From assembly GCA_045536425.1 (NCBI GenBank), contig JAZSNN010000022.1:1-25053 (forward strand): a stretch of DNA of 25,053 nucleotides, given 5' to 3'. Shown here one piece after another: positions 13,228-21,933 of the stretch; position 1 is the first letter of the stretch; each line of letters begins with the position of its first letter. The DNA comes from UBA11540 sp045536425 (GTDB taxonomy: Bacteria > Bacillota > Clostridia > Oscillospirales > Ruminococcaceae). Position numbers and translations under genes: made by a program. A model generated the notes under the pieces. The model was not told the origin of the DNA. It saw nothing but the letters and a program-made list of their open reading frames with translations, and did no database searches.

Positions 13228-16215
13228 TTATTCTGTTCTCAAGGCTACTACGGGGTCTTTCTTTGCGGCACTTCTCGAGGGGATTATTCCTGCAAAAAGT
13301 GTGAGTCCCATACTGATGAGTACCAAAAGAACGGCTACGGGAATCGGAAGTACTGCGCTGAGTCCTGCAATGCCTGTAAGTCCCTGAATTATGATATTTA
13401 TCGGGATGCACAAGAGGTAGGTTACGAGCACACCCAAAACTCCAGAGGTGAAGCCTATTATCACCGTTTCGGCATTGAACATTCCAGAAACGTCGCGCTT
13501 TGATGCACCTATCGCACGGAGGATTCCTATCTCCTTTGTTCTTTCCTGTACGGAAATGAGGGTGATAACACCTATCATTATTGAGGAAACTATGAGAGAT
13601 ATTGCAACGAACGCGATGAGCACGTAGGTGATGGCGTTGATAATTGAGGTTATCGAAGACATCATAAGTCCAACATAGTCGGTATACTTAATCTGTGAGA
13701 GTTCTTCCACTCCCTCGTTGTATTTAGCGATTGCGTCCTCGATGGCATCTTTGCTCTCAAATGTTGCGGCATAGAGGTTTATGGTGCTGGGTTTTTCGGG
13801 GTCTACACAACCGAGCTTTATGAGGTTTGCGTCGTAGGTCGAATTGGAAAACTCGAGCACCTCGTCATAGTATCTTGCGCATTGTTCGACGGTATAGGTT
13901 GGCAGGGACATATCAAATGCCATCGAAAGCTGCTCTGCACTCATAGCAGCCATCTGCTGTTTAACCTGAGCTGCAAACTGCATTTTAACCTGCTCTGTTA
14001 CCATTTCGGTGAAGATTTTTGTGAGCTCTTCGTCGCTCATATTGGTAACGTAGTCAGTGATTTCGCCCTCGTTCATTCCCATCTGCTGAACGAGTGACTG
14101 CACGAGTGTTGCTTCCATTGTTTCGCGGGTCATATTGCTCATAGTTTGTTCAACCGCCCCGGAAAGCTGTTCCTCAGAGGGAATACTCATAACCTTTATA
14201 TAGGCATCTGCTTTGCCCTTTTCGTCGAGCTCGGATACGAAGCTTTTGAATTCTTCTGCCTTTTCTTCATCCGAAAGAGCTCCGGTTGTTTCCTCGAAAG
14301 GAAGTCCCGTGAAGATATCTGTTGTGGGGTCATCCTTCTGGGCTTTTACAGCCTCGGCATCATCAGCCTGTGCAATAACGTACTGCGTGAGCTTATCGGT
14401 ATAGCCAATAGAGCCTGTCAACATTGTAGCTACTGCCTTTTCGTTGGGGCGGATTATACCCGAAACCTTGATGGTTGTAGCGTTGTCATAGAGGTATCTT
14501 AGACCTGCGTCGGTATCTCTAAGGTCGGTGTAGAGTCCTGTATTTTCATCAAGTATGAAGCAGCTGGAATTGAGGATAACCTTGAACTGCATGTCACAGA
14601 TTTCCTCATAGGTCCATTTTTGAAGCTCGGCGGGAATTTCTTCCTTGTTCAAGGATGCCTTCATTATAGCATCTATTTCGTCCTTGGACTTTAGTCCGAG
14701 CGCATACAGGGTCATATCGTCGAGCTCGTTATTTTCGTCGAGCACCAGCACAACCTCGTTATATTCTGTGGGCCAGGTGCCGTATACCACGTCATACTGC
14801 TTTTCGAGAAGGTCGCTGACGAGCTTTCCGTTATCTCCCGGCAACATTTCCTGCCACAAGTTTATGGTAGGTGTGGAGGAAGAGAACATTGACATCATAG
14901 AATTTTCGCCCATATCCATCATTGCGGACATATCCATTCCCATATATTCAACTATGATATCGCGAAGAAGCTCCTCGGAATCGGAACGAACTATCTTTCC
15001 GTCCACATTTTCCGTGTATACAAGCAGGTCGAGATTATACGCATATTGAACTCCGCTGAGTGCATCTTTGAGTCCCGATTCGTCCTCATCTTTCGTGCGC
15101 TGTTCCTCGATGTATTTCTTGAAGGATTTGAGGTCGTTTTCGGTGGTTTCCATATTATTCAAAGCATTCATCATATCATAGATAGCAGGCTTTGAATATA
15201 CAGCATCGTTCTCGTGCTGTTCCTGCGACTGTGCAACGCCCATAAAGGATTGCATCAGTGTGCCGATGTCCATATGGCTTTCCTGTATGGTCAAGGGGTA
15301 GGACGAAAGGGTGTCCTCTTGCATCTTATCTATATAGTTAGTGAGTCCCTGCGAAACTGCGAAAATCAGCGCAATTCCTATGATACCAATGCTTCCCGCA
15401 AAGGAGGTGAGAACGGTTCTTCCCTTTTTTGTAAAGAGGTTTTTGAGCGAAAGACCGAAAGAGGTCGCAAATGACATCGACGGTTTCTTTGTCTTTTTGC
15501 TCTTTTCGGGTTTTTCAACAATTTCGATTTCTTCTGCACTTAGCGGTGCGGAGTCGTCGGTTATCTTTCCGTCGAGCATACGGATTATTCTGGTTGAATA
15601 TTTTTCTGCAAGGTCGGGATTGTGGGTTACCATTATTACAAGGCGGTCTTTTGATATCGCCTTTAAGATATCCATTACCTGTACGCTGGTTTCGGTATCG
15701 AGTGCGCCCGTCGGCTCGTCGGCAAGGATTATGTCGGGGTTGTTTACAAGCGCTCTTGCGATAGCAACTCTCTGCATCTGTCCGCCCGACATTTCACCGG
15801 GTCGTTTGTTGAGTTGGGTTGCAAGTCCCACGTCCTCTAGTGCCTTTTTTGCGCGACGTCTTCTCTCCGATTTGGAAACGCCCGACAAAGTGAGCGCGAG
15901 CTCAACGTTTTGCAGTACAGACTGATGAGGAATGAGGTTGTAGCTCTGAAAAACAAAGCCTATGGAGTGGTTTCTGTAGGTGTCCCAATCTCTATCCTTG
16001 AAGTATTTTGTGGACTTTGAGTTTATAACAAGGTCGCCGTCGGTATACTGATCCAAACCACCTATGATATTGAGCATAGTGGTTTTTCCGCATCCCGAGG
16101 GGCCAAGTATAGAAACAAACTCGCTTTTTCTAAATTGCAGGTCTATTCCGCGCAGCGCTTGGACTATGCCATCGCCTGCAGGATAGTCCTTTTTGATTTT
16201 TTTGAGTTCTAGCAT
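13228..16215 (-). CDS. MacB-type ABC transporter, ATPase and permease fused
   Basis: The 995-residue fusion starts with an ATPase domain: P-loop GPSGCGKTT (38-46), Q-loop Q90, signature MSGGQ (142-146), Walker B ILADEP (163-168) and H198. After a Lys-rich linker come one membrane helix (about 266-290), an exceptionally long outside domain (about 295-850) and three helices. The protein ends with the FtsX-type ERTKEIGILRAIGAS motif and a last helix. This is the type VII (MacB/FtsX) layout used for mechanical export or lipoprotein handling, not for membrane-crossing of small solutes (family knowledge). The outside domain has a Met-rich stretch (425-443, nine Met). The substrate is unknown. It is the last gene of a leftward run and starts 19 bases after the zinc-ribbon gene. 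Confidence 0.9.
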   Translation of the reverse strand: MLELKKIKKDYPAGDGIVQALRGIDLQFRKSEFVSILGPSGCGKTTMLNIIGGLDQYTDGDLVINSKSTKYFKDRDWDTYRNHSIGFVFQSYNLIPHQSVLQNVELALTLSGVSKSERRRRAKKALEDVGLATQLNKRPGEMSGGQMQRVAIARALVNNPDIILADEPTGALDTETSVQVMDILKAISKDRLVIMVTHNPDLAEKYSTRIIRMLDGKITDDSAPLSAEEIEIVEKPEKSKKTKKPSMSFATSFGLSLKNLFTKKGRTVLTSFAGSIGIIGIALIFAVSQGLTNYIDKMQEDTLSSYPLTIQESHMDIGTLMQSFMGVAQSQEQHENDAVYSKPAIYDMMNALNNMETTENDLKSFKKYIEEQRTKDEDESGLKDALSGVQYAYNLDLLVYTENVDGKIVRSDSEELLRDIIVEYMGMDMSAMMDMGENSMMSMFSSSTPTINLWQEMLPGDNGKLVSDLLEKQYDVVYGTWPTEYNEVVLVLDENNELDDMTLYALGLKSKDEIDAIMKASLNKEEIPAELQKWTYEEICDMQFKVILNSSCFILDENTGLYTDLRDTDAGLRYLYDNATTIKVSGIIRPNEKAVATMLTGSIGYTDKLTQYVIAQADDAEAVKAQKDDPTTDIFTGLPFEETTGALSDEEKAEEFKSFVSELDEKGKADAYIKVMSIPSEEQLSGAVEQTMSNMTRETMEATLVQSLVQQMGMNEGEITDYVTNMSDEELTKIFTEMVTEQVKMQFAAQVKQQMAAMSAEQLSMAFDMSLPTYTVEQCARYYDEVLEFSNSTYDANLIKLGCVDPEKPSTINLYAATFESKDAIEDAIAKYNEGVEELSQIKYTDYVGLMMSSITSIINAITYVLIAFVAISLIVSSIMIGVITLISVQERTKEIGILRAIGASKRDVSGMFNAETVIIGFTSGVLGVLVTYLLCIPINIIIQGLTGIAGLSAVLPIPVAVLLVLISMGLTLFAGIIPSRSAAKKDPVVALRTE

Positions 16216-16234
16216 CTAGAGTGTCCTTTCTGTA

Positions 16235-16645
16235 CTACTTTATAGTTTTCTGTCTGCACTTTGGGCAGGTAACCTCAATTTTGTTCTTGCGTTTTGGAAC
16301 GCGCAAGACGGTTTTGCAGGTTTTACATTTGAAGTATCGGTGGGTTTTGCGCTCGGCAAACATCTTTTTTGTCAGCGTATACCAAGAAACAAACTTGTTT
16401 TTAAACTGGTAGTATCTGTTCAGCTCTTGCTGACGTTTTGTTATGTTTTTGGAAACGGTACGATAGCACGCCCAAATCAGAACCGCCGTTCCCAGCGTGG
16501 AGAAAAACCAAAGATATGGCAGACAGGACAGTATTCCAAACCCGATACTCGCGACCACAAGCGCCAAATTTAGTTCGTCGGTTCCGTATCTTCCGTACAT
16601 CCACGTGCTGAATTTGTACATCAATCTTTGCAAAAAACTTCGCAT
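16235..16645 (-). CDS. Small two-helix membrane protein with C-terminal zinc ribbon
   Basis: The 136-residue product has a short basic N-terminus and a hydrophobic hairpin at about 27-61 (LNLALVVASIGFGILS, then FFSTLGTAVLIWACY). A Lys/Arg-rich stretch follows, then FKCKTCKTVLRVPKRK...VTCPKCRQK, a CxxC-CxxC zinc ribbon on the cytosolic side. Such proteins are common and uncharacterised in Clostridia. Its start is 14 bases after the upstream ATPase stop, with AGGAGAC in between, so it belongs to that operon. The ribbon could bind nucleic acid or protein, but nothing in the sequence decides this. Confidence 0.75.
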   Translation of the reverse strand: MRSFLQRLMYKFSTWMYGRYGTDELNLALVVASIGFGILSCLPYLWFFSTLGTAVLIWACYRTVSKNITKRQQELNRYYQFKNKFVSWYTLTKKMFAERKTHRYFKCKTCKTVLRVPKRKNKIEVTCPKCRQKTIK

Positions 16646-16659
16646 CTTCGCGGGTCTCC

Positions 16660-18921
16660 TTATTGTTCTACGCTTCGGCTACTGTTACAGACGAGGTAGA
16701 TTATCTGTCTATCTTCACTGAGACGTTTGAGAAGGTCTATTGCTTTTTTAGTATTGGAATCATCGAGGTTTATAAACGGGTCATCGAGGATAATAAACGG
16801 CTTTGTGTCGGGGAAAAGTGCATCCACGAGCGCAAAACGCATACAAAGCATTACGATATCAGAGTATCCCGCGCTGAAGTATCCGAGCTCTCTTGCGACT
16901 CCGCGACGCTCTAGCGTGACCTCGAAATCCCTATCTACAAAAAGGGTGTCCCCTGTTTCCTGCGATAGCTGCTGCATATACTTTACAAAATTCTTTTTGA
17001 CTGTGCCAAGATAACTCATTGAAAGCGAGTCACGCGCAGTTGTCAAAAACTCCATAGTCTTATCAAGGATTTCGCCTTTATAGATGGTTTGATTCTTCTG
17101 TTGTTCGAGTCTGCGCATCTCGTCCTCAAGCTCGGGTATCAGGTCGGTTTCGTTTTGTAGATTTCTCAACATCAATTTTAGATCAGAAAGTGTGCGATTT
17201 TTGTCGTTTATCGAAGCAATAAGACGACCTTCTGAAAGTTTTAATTGTTCGGTGTCAATCGTTTCATCGGCCATTGGAGTGCCAAGTTTTTGAGCATTTT
17301 GTTTTACAAAAGCGTCAAGCTCTGCATTTGTTTCTGCTTTTCTCTTCAAAAGGTCTGCATATACACTCGCTTCTTGTCGGGTTTTTATATAGAGTTGGTT
17401 GAAGCTTTCAGCAAGGCTTTGTGAGGAAATTTGGGTATGCTTTGAAAGAAATTGTAAGACAGACTCTTCGTTTGAAGACACTTCCTCCTGCAAATTCTTT
17501 GCAGTCAGCGCGATTTTCTCCAGCTTTTGAGCTCTTTCAAGCTTTGTTTTCAAAACACTCAGTGCATCAAAAAGATTTTCTTCCTGCGCGTCATACAGGC
17601 TGACAAAATCTCTGACCTCCGCTTCGAGCTTTGCTATTTTGGCTTCGGTTTCGGCAGTGGGAAGATTCTGCGCCGATGCCATCTGTGAGGAAACCATATT
17701 CTTTATGCTGAGATATACAGCGCCAATGAGAAGCACCGCTCCGACAGCTACAGCTGCGGCTCCGAGTGCATAGTTTTTCATCACGAAAAGCACTACCGCC
17801 ACAACAACAAGTGCTATTCCCAAAACACCAAACGGCAGAGCAGATGACTTCTTTTTGGATGCTTGGGGTGTTGTAGAAACAACGGTTATTCTGCGAAGGT
17901 CATCTATTTGGGATAGCTTTTTGCGGTTTTTATCAAGTTCTTCTATCGTGGGGAGTTTATCGTCGAGGGTTTTTCCTTCGAGTTCTTTTTTCATACCGCC
18001 AAGAAGAGCCTTGTCGGCAGTGAGCTTTTCAATCTTTTCGCTGTACGCTTTAAACTCGTCTTCGTTGGGGGCATTGGCACATCTCTTCTCATATATCGAG
18101 AGTTGAGATTCAAGCTCTGCCATATCCTGCAACAGCTTTTTATGCTGTTTTTCGAGCTCCTTTCGTACCTCTGCACTATACGCGCGGGAAAGCTCCTCGC
18201 GCAGTTTTTCAACCTGCGAGGTTTCTTTTGAAATCTCGTTTTCAAGCTTAGCAGACTCCTCAGCCACATCCGAAAGACGAGTTTTTTTCACAACAAGCTC
18301 ACGGATTTTCAGCTCGAGTTCAGCTATCCTTCGCTGTATCTCTAAAACCATTCCGCTGTTTTTGTTGTGACCGAGTTTTTTGTTTCTTTCTTTCTTCAAG
18401 CGTTCGACAGCATCGTCAAAGCTATTTATGTCGTTGGTATCTTCGACGAGATTTCCAAGTTTTGACTGTATTCCCGCAGTGGCAAAGCTACTATTCTCGC
18501 GCATCTGCGGCATATAGGTGCTTCGTTCAAAGGAATCTGCATCAAGACCGAAGATGTCGAGCCCGAGTTGCTCGGAAAAATCGTCGCATTTTGTAAGCGG
18601 GTCGAGTTTGTACAGAGTGAATGTATCGCTCTTTGGAGTAGCTCCAAAGGTACGCTCTACGCGATAACTTTCCCCCTCGTATTCAAAAACGATGTTTCCG
18701 CCAAAGGTGCCCGACTGCCAAGGGATGAATTTTTTGCGGTCGTTTTTACCCATTGTCTTGGAGTTGCGAGGAAAGCCGTAGAACATTGTACGGATGAAGG
18801 TCGCCAGGGTGGTTTTTCCAAAGCCGTTGGGCTCGTTTATAACGGTTATTCCGGAGCCAAACTCAAGAGAGAAGTTTTGCAAACCGCCAAAGTTTTCAAT
18901 ATAACAGCTTATCAGTTTCAT
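16660..18921 (-). CDS. YhaN/SbcC-like coiled-coil ATPase with central membrane helices
   Basis: The 753-residue product begins with an SMC/Rad50-type N-terminal ATPase half; its P-loop is NEPNGFGKTTL (29-39). Coiled coil 1 covers about 190-345. Two adjacent membrane helices (about 362-381 and 385-406) take the place of the SbcC zinc hook. Coiled coil 2 covers about 420-615. The C-terminal half has a signature-like YFSAGYSD (681-688) and Walker B FIILDDPF (709-716) followed by NLDD. With the upstream phosphoesterase it matches the YhaO-YhaN pair of Firmicutes, thought to act in DNA repair. It is shorter than B. subtilis YhaN. Its ATG overlaps the phosphoesterase stop (18918-18921), so the two are coupled. 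Confidence 0.85.
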   Translation of the reverse strand: MKLISCYIENFGGLQNFSLEFGSGITVINEPNGFGKTTLATFIRTMFYGFPRNSKTMGKNDRKKFIPWQSGTFGGNIVFEYEGESYRVERTFGATPKSDTFTLYKLDPLTKCDDFSEQLGLDIFGLDADSFERSTYMPQMRENSSFATAGIQSKLGNLVEDTNDINSFDDAVERLKKERNKKLGHNKNSGMVLEIQRRIAELELKIRELVVKKTRLSDVAEESAKLENEISKETSQVEKLREELSRAYSAEVRKELEKQHKKLLQDMAELESQLSIYEKRCANAPNEDEFKAYSEKIEKLTADKALLGGMKKELEGKTLDDKLPTIEELDKNRKKLSQIDDLRRITVVSTTPQASKKKSSALPFGVLGIALVVVAVVLFVMKNYALGAAAVAVGAVLLIGAVYLSIKNMVSSQMASAQNLPTAETEAKIAKLEAEVRDFVSLYDAQEENLFDALSVLKTKLERAQKLEKIALTAKNLQEEVSSNEESVLQFLSKHTQISSQSLAESFNQLYIKTRQEASVYADLLKRKAETNAELDAFVKQNAQKLGTPMADETIDTEQLKLSEGRLIASINDKNRTLSDLKLMLRNLQNETDLIPELEDEMRRLEQQKNQTIYKGEILDKTMEFLTTARDSLSMSYLGTVKKNFVKYMQQLSQETGDTLFVDRDFEVTLERRGVARELGYFSAGYSDIVMLCMRFALVDALFPDTKPFIILDDPFINLDDSNTKKAIDLLKRLSEDRQIIYLVCNSSRSVEQ

Positions 18922-19991
18922 AGCGTTATCTCCTCCCCTGCAAGTGCTTGTAAACCGCTGAGGATGATATCAGCCTTTTCCTCTTCGCTCAAATCCGAAG
19001 CCATAACCGCACGGACAAACTCACCCTTGAGGGATATATCCATCGAATAGTCCGCTTCGTCGAGTTTTAATCTGCTTTCGTCCTTTACCTTTACGAAATA
19101 GAATCCATTTTCGAGCGCCTCTGTAATATACGGGATATCCTTCTGTGTCTGAAGTGTATAGCTTCCACAGAGGAGATATTTCACGAGATTTTTGGGGTCG
19201 ATATTCTTGGAGGCATTTTTTGCGGCAATAATAATATCATTGACCGAACAGAGCTCACTGATATCCACCTTAACCTCGCAAAGCTGTCTTTCGGAAAAGG
19301 GAACAAATCGGGTTTCGAGTCTATCTCCGTCGACCTCAACGAGTACGAAGCCTTTATCTCCGCATTCGTCAAAGCCTCTGCCCTCTAGGCATCCGCAGTA
19401 GCACCACTCACCCTCGAGGTCCAGTTTTTCCTTGCGATAACTATGTATATGACCGAGAGCGAGGTATTTAATATTCTTATCTTTCAGTTTGTTCAGGCAG
19501 ACCTCCTCTACCCCTGTAGAAGTTGATGTCTGTCCGTGCATCGTGACAATATTCACGTCATTTTTAGAAAGATTTAGTTCATCGTAGAGAATGTCCTTGT
19601 TATCCTCTGTTAGTTCTATACCGCTTATAAGCACGTTTTCATATCTATAAGATGTCCAATTATCCGAGAAAAACTTGAGGTTTTGGGGAAGTTTTTGGGT
19701 GTTGAAGATGGCATTTTTCTCATCGTGGTTGCCTTTGAGATACAAGAAATCGACCTCGGGCATTTTTGCAATAACGCTCAGCACAAAATCTGCTGTACGC
19801 GCTGTTGTACGCTCGGTATCAAACATATCGCCCGCGATGATAACGGCGCTAACTCCGTTTTCTTTTGCAAAATCTGCCATACGCTCAAATGTTCGGCGCA
19901 TCTCTCTGCCTCTCTCCCTCGCTTTTTCGGGAGAAAGGTTTGTTTCCATCGCAGAATCAAGATGAATATCGGAACAATGTATAAACCTCAC
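18918..19991 (-). CDS. YhaO/SbcD-like metallophosphoesterase (DNA repair exonuclease family)
   Basis: From the chosen GTG (19991) the product has 357 residues. The calcineurin-like motifs appear in order: FIHCSDIHLDS, IIAGDMFDTE, LKGNHDE, IVTMHGQT and LALGHIHSY. These supply the two-metal site of Mre11/SbcD/YhaO nucleases. The C-terminal third (about 250-357) is the capping/partner-binding part and is not recognisable in detail. I prefer GTG 19991 to ATG 20009 because it gives the family-typical MRFIHCSD start and has AGGGG seven bases upstream. It also leaves a sensible leader, since ATG 20009 is only about 11 bases from the predicted transcription start. It is first in a four-gene leftward run. 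Confidence 0.88.
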   Translation of the reverse strand: MRFIHCSDIHLDSAMETNLSPEKARERGREMRRTFERMADFAKENGVSAVIIAGDMFDTERTTARTADFVLSVIAKMPEVDFLYLKGNHDEKNAIFNTQKLPQNLKFFSDNWTSYRYENVLISGIELTEDNKDILYDELNLSKNDVNIVTMHGQTSTSTGVEEVCLNKLKDKNIKYLALGHIHSYRKEKLDLEGEWCYCGCLEGRGFDECGDKGFVLVEVDGDRLETRFVPFSERQLCEVKVDISELCSVNDIIIAAKNASKNIDPKNLVKYLLCGSYTLQTQKDIPYITEALENGFYFVKVKDESRLKLDEADYSMDISLKGEFVRAVMASDLSEEEKADIILSGLQALAGEEITL

Positions 19992-20026
19992 ACTACCACC
20001 CCTATACATAATATCCTTTACTCTTT

Positions 20027-20055
20027 ATTATACCACACATTTTATGTAGTTTCAA
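20027..20055 (-). promoter_or_regulatory. sigma-A promoter of the phosphoesterase/ATPase operon
   Basis: On the minus strand TTGAAA (20055-20050) and a perfect TATAAT (20032-20027) are spaced by 17 bases. It is divergent from the AI-2E transporter promoter. Confidence 0.8.
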
Positions 20056-20081
20056 TGAACTATCTTTTAACTTTACAGTTC

Positions 20082-20110
20082 TTGCCAAAAAAGAAATAAT
20101 GAATTATAAT
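20082..20110 (+). promoter_or_regulatory. sigma-A promoter of the AI-2E family transporter
   Basis: TTGCCA (20082-20087) and TATAAT (20105-20110) are separated by 17 bases. AAAGGAGG follows shortly before the GTG at 20146. Confidence 0.8.
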
Positions 20111-20145
20111 ACTGGTATTGGATTTTTATAAAAGGAGGATATATC

Positions 20146-21252
20146 GTGAAAATAGATTGGAAAACCTGCCTCAAAGTCGGAATCAGCATTTTCGTTTTAT
20201 ATCTCTGTATACATTTTTTGCCCAACGTTTTGGGACTTTTGGGCGCTTTGTTGGGCGCGGCAACTCCTCTTATTATAGGCGGGGTCCTCGCATATCTTTT
20301 AAATATTCTGATGAGCTTTTACGAGCGTTATTATTTCCCAAAATCCAAAAAGCCTGTTGTCGCAAAAACCCGCAGACCGCTCTGTATGACATCGGCTATT
20401 CTAACCTTGGTTGCGATAGTCGCCTTGATAGTCGGTTTGGTTGTGCCGGAGCTTGTGTCCTGTGTGACACTTTTGGTTTCAAAGCTCCCATCCTTCATCA
20501 CCTTCTTGATAGACAAAGCCGAAGAGTTACACGCCCTGCCTGAAGACATCATTTCTACCCTAGAGGCTGTAGACTGGAATTCCAGAATCGAGCAGATTTT
20601 CGGGGTTGTAACCTCGGGAATCGGAAACGTTGTAAACATCCTCATAAACACGGTGTTCTCGGTATTTTCGGGCATTATTACCGCCTTTCTGAGCATAATC
20701 TTCGCAATATACCTTCTCATAAGCAAGGACTCGCTAAAAAGTCAACTTACACGTGTTGCTCGCAGATATCTAAAGAGCAGTGTATATGAAAAAACCACCT
20801 ATATTCTTACTGTTATTAACGATTCTTTCCACCGTTATATTGTCGGTCAGTGTACCGAAGCCGTAATTCTCGGTGCGCTGTGCACCATCGGTATGCTGAT
20901 TTTCCGTCTTCCCTATGCTACGATGATTGGTGCGCTTGTTGCATTTACCGCACTCATCCCCATTGCAGGTGCGTATATCGGAGCGATACTCGGCGCGTTT
21001 ATGATTTTCACCGTATCACCGATAAAGGCGCTTGTTTTCCTTATATTTATCGTTGTTCTGCAACAGCTCGAAGGAAATCTCATCTACCCGCGTGTTGTAG
21101 GGTCGTCTATCGGCTTGCCTGCCTTTTGGGTGCTCACCGCAGTAACTCTCGGTGGCGGAGTGCTCGGGGTTGTAGGAATGCTTTTAGGTGTTCCGCTTGC
21201 CGCAGCATTATATCGGATAATCAAAGCCGACGTGATAAAATCAGAACAATAA
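20146..21252 (+). CDS. AI-2E family transporter (PerM/YdiK-like membrane protein)
   Basis: The 368-residue protein has several hydrophobic segments. They include two near the N-terminus (about 10-55), one at about 80-105, and a dense group from about 155 to 360. The family-typical AFTALIPIAGAYIGA and QQLEGNLIYPRVVG motifs lie in the last third. The family was named after an AI-2 exporter, but other members are cation/proton antiporters or of unknown cargo, so the name should not be taken as a substrate. GTG 20146 is supported by AAAGGAGG upstream. It appears to be a single-gene unit with its own promoter and terminator. Confidence 0.92.
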   Translation: MKIDWKTCLKVGISIFVLYLCIHFLPNVLGLLGALLGAATPLIIGGVLAYLLNILMSFYERYYFPKSKKPVVAKTRRPLCMTSAILTLVAIVALIVGLVVPELVSCVTLLVSKLPSFITFLIDKAEELHALPEDIISTLEAVDWNSRIEQIFGVVTSGIGNVVNILINTVFSVFSGIITAFLSIIFAIYLLISKDSLKSQLTRVARRYLKSSVYEKTTYILTVINDSFHRYIVGQCTEAVILGALCTIGMLIFRLPYATMIGALVAFTALIPIAGAYIGAILGAFMIFTVSPIKALVFLIFIVVLQQLEGNLIYPRVVGSSIGLPAFWVLTAVTLGGGVLGVVGMLLGVPLAAALYRIIKADVIKSEQ

Positions 21253-21269
21253 AGACCAGACCACAAAAC

Positions 21270-21297
21270 AGCGGAGAATATTCTCCGCTGCTTTTAT
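21270..21297 (+). terminator. Terminator after the AI-2E family gene
   Basis: AGCGGAGA (21270-21277) pairs with TCTCCGCT (21282-21289) around ATAT, and a short GCTTTTA run follows. The 20-base sequence is a perfect palindrome. Confidence 0.8.
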
Positions 21298-21298
21298 A

Positions 21299-21327
21299 TT
21301 GACTTTTGCTGTTGCTTGTGATAAAAT
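21299..21327 (+). promoter_or_regulatory. Promoter of the TetR-ABC operon
   Basis: TTGACT (21299-21304) and TAAAAT (21322-21327) are spaced by 17 bases. The expected start is near 21334, directly at the palindrome below. Confidence 0.65.
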
Positions 21328-21334
21328 AACGGTT

Positions 21335-21344
21335 GTTATATAAC
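21335..21344 (+). promoter_or_regulatory. Candidate TetR operator at the transcription start
   Basis: The 10-base palindrome GTTATATAAC sits at the predicted transcription start and is flanked by similar TTGTTATAT and TGTTGATAT blocks. A TetR protein bound here would block the promoter. Palindromicity beyond the central 10 bases is poor. Confidence 0.4.
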
Positions 21345-21368
21345 TGTTGATATATTATGAGGTGAAGT

Positions 21369-21929
21369 ATGGCACCGAGAATCAAAATTACAAAACAGGA
21401 GATTATAGACACTGCCGTAGACGTCGTGCGAAAAAGCGGTGCTGATGCGCTCAACGCGAGAACAATCGCATCTGCGCTCGATTGCTCGACACAGCCGATT
21501 TTTTCAAATTTCAAGTCGATGGACGAGGTGCGAGAATCGGTTTTGGAAAGGGCGCTTTTCCTTTGTAACGAGTACAGAACCCGCGAGGTAGAAAGCGGGA
21601 TTTACCCCGAGTACAAGGCGAGTGGTATGGCGTATATTCGCTTTGCAAAGGAAGAGCCGGAGCTTTTCAAGCTTTTATATATGCGCGACCGAAAGGGCGA
21701 GCTTGTCACCAAAGAAGCCTCACTTTTTGACAGAATGGAGTCGATAGTGCAGGGGAACACCGGTCTTGAGAGTGATAGAGCACGGCTTTTTCACCTTGAA
21801 ATGTGGGCTTTTGTCCACGGAATTGCCGTGATGTTTGCGACGGGGTATCTAAGTCTTGACTGGAAGCTTGTCAGCAAAATGCTCACCGATTCCTATCAAG
21901 GACTCAGAAAACAGTATCAAATGGAGTAG
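21369..21929 (+). CDS. TetR/AcrR family transcriptional regulator
   Basis: The 186-residue product has the N-terminal TetR helix-turn-helix: KQEIIDTAVDVVRKSG followed by ARTIASALDCSTQPIFSNFKSMDEV (about 9-55). An all-helical ligand domain follows, ending with the WAFVHGIAVMFATGYL helix typical of the subgroup with a C-terminal WHG-like domain. GAGGTGAAG precedes the ATG. It probably represses its own transcript, which continues into the ABC exporter genes four bases on. The ligand is unknown. Confidence 0.92.
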   Translation: MAPRIKITKQEIIDTAVDVVRKSGADALNARTIASALDCSTQPIFSNFKSMDEVRESVLERALFLCNEYRTREVESGIYPEYKASGMAYIRFAKEEPELFKLLYMRDRKGELVTKEASLFDRMESIVQGNTGLESDRARLFHLEMWAFVHGIAVMFATGYLSLDWKLVSKMLTDSYQGLRKQYQME

Positions 21930-21933
21930 TTGT

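Noticed and set aside
18918..20009. ATG at 20009 as start of the phosphoesterase
   Set aside because: It would leave only about 11 bases of leader and add six residues not typical of the family. GTG 19991 has a better-placed ribosome site.
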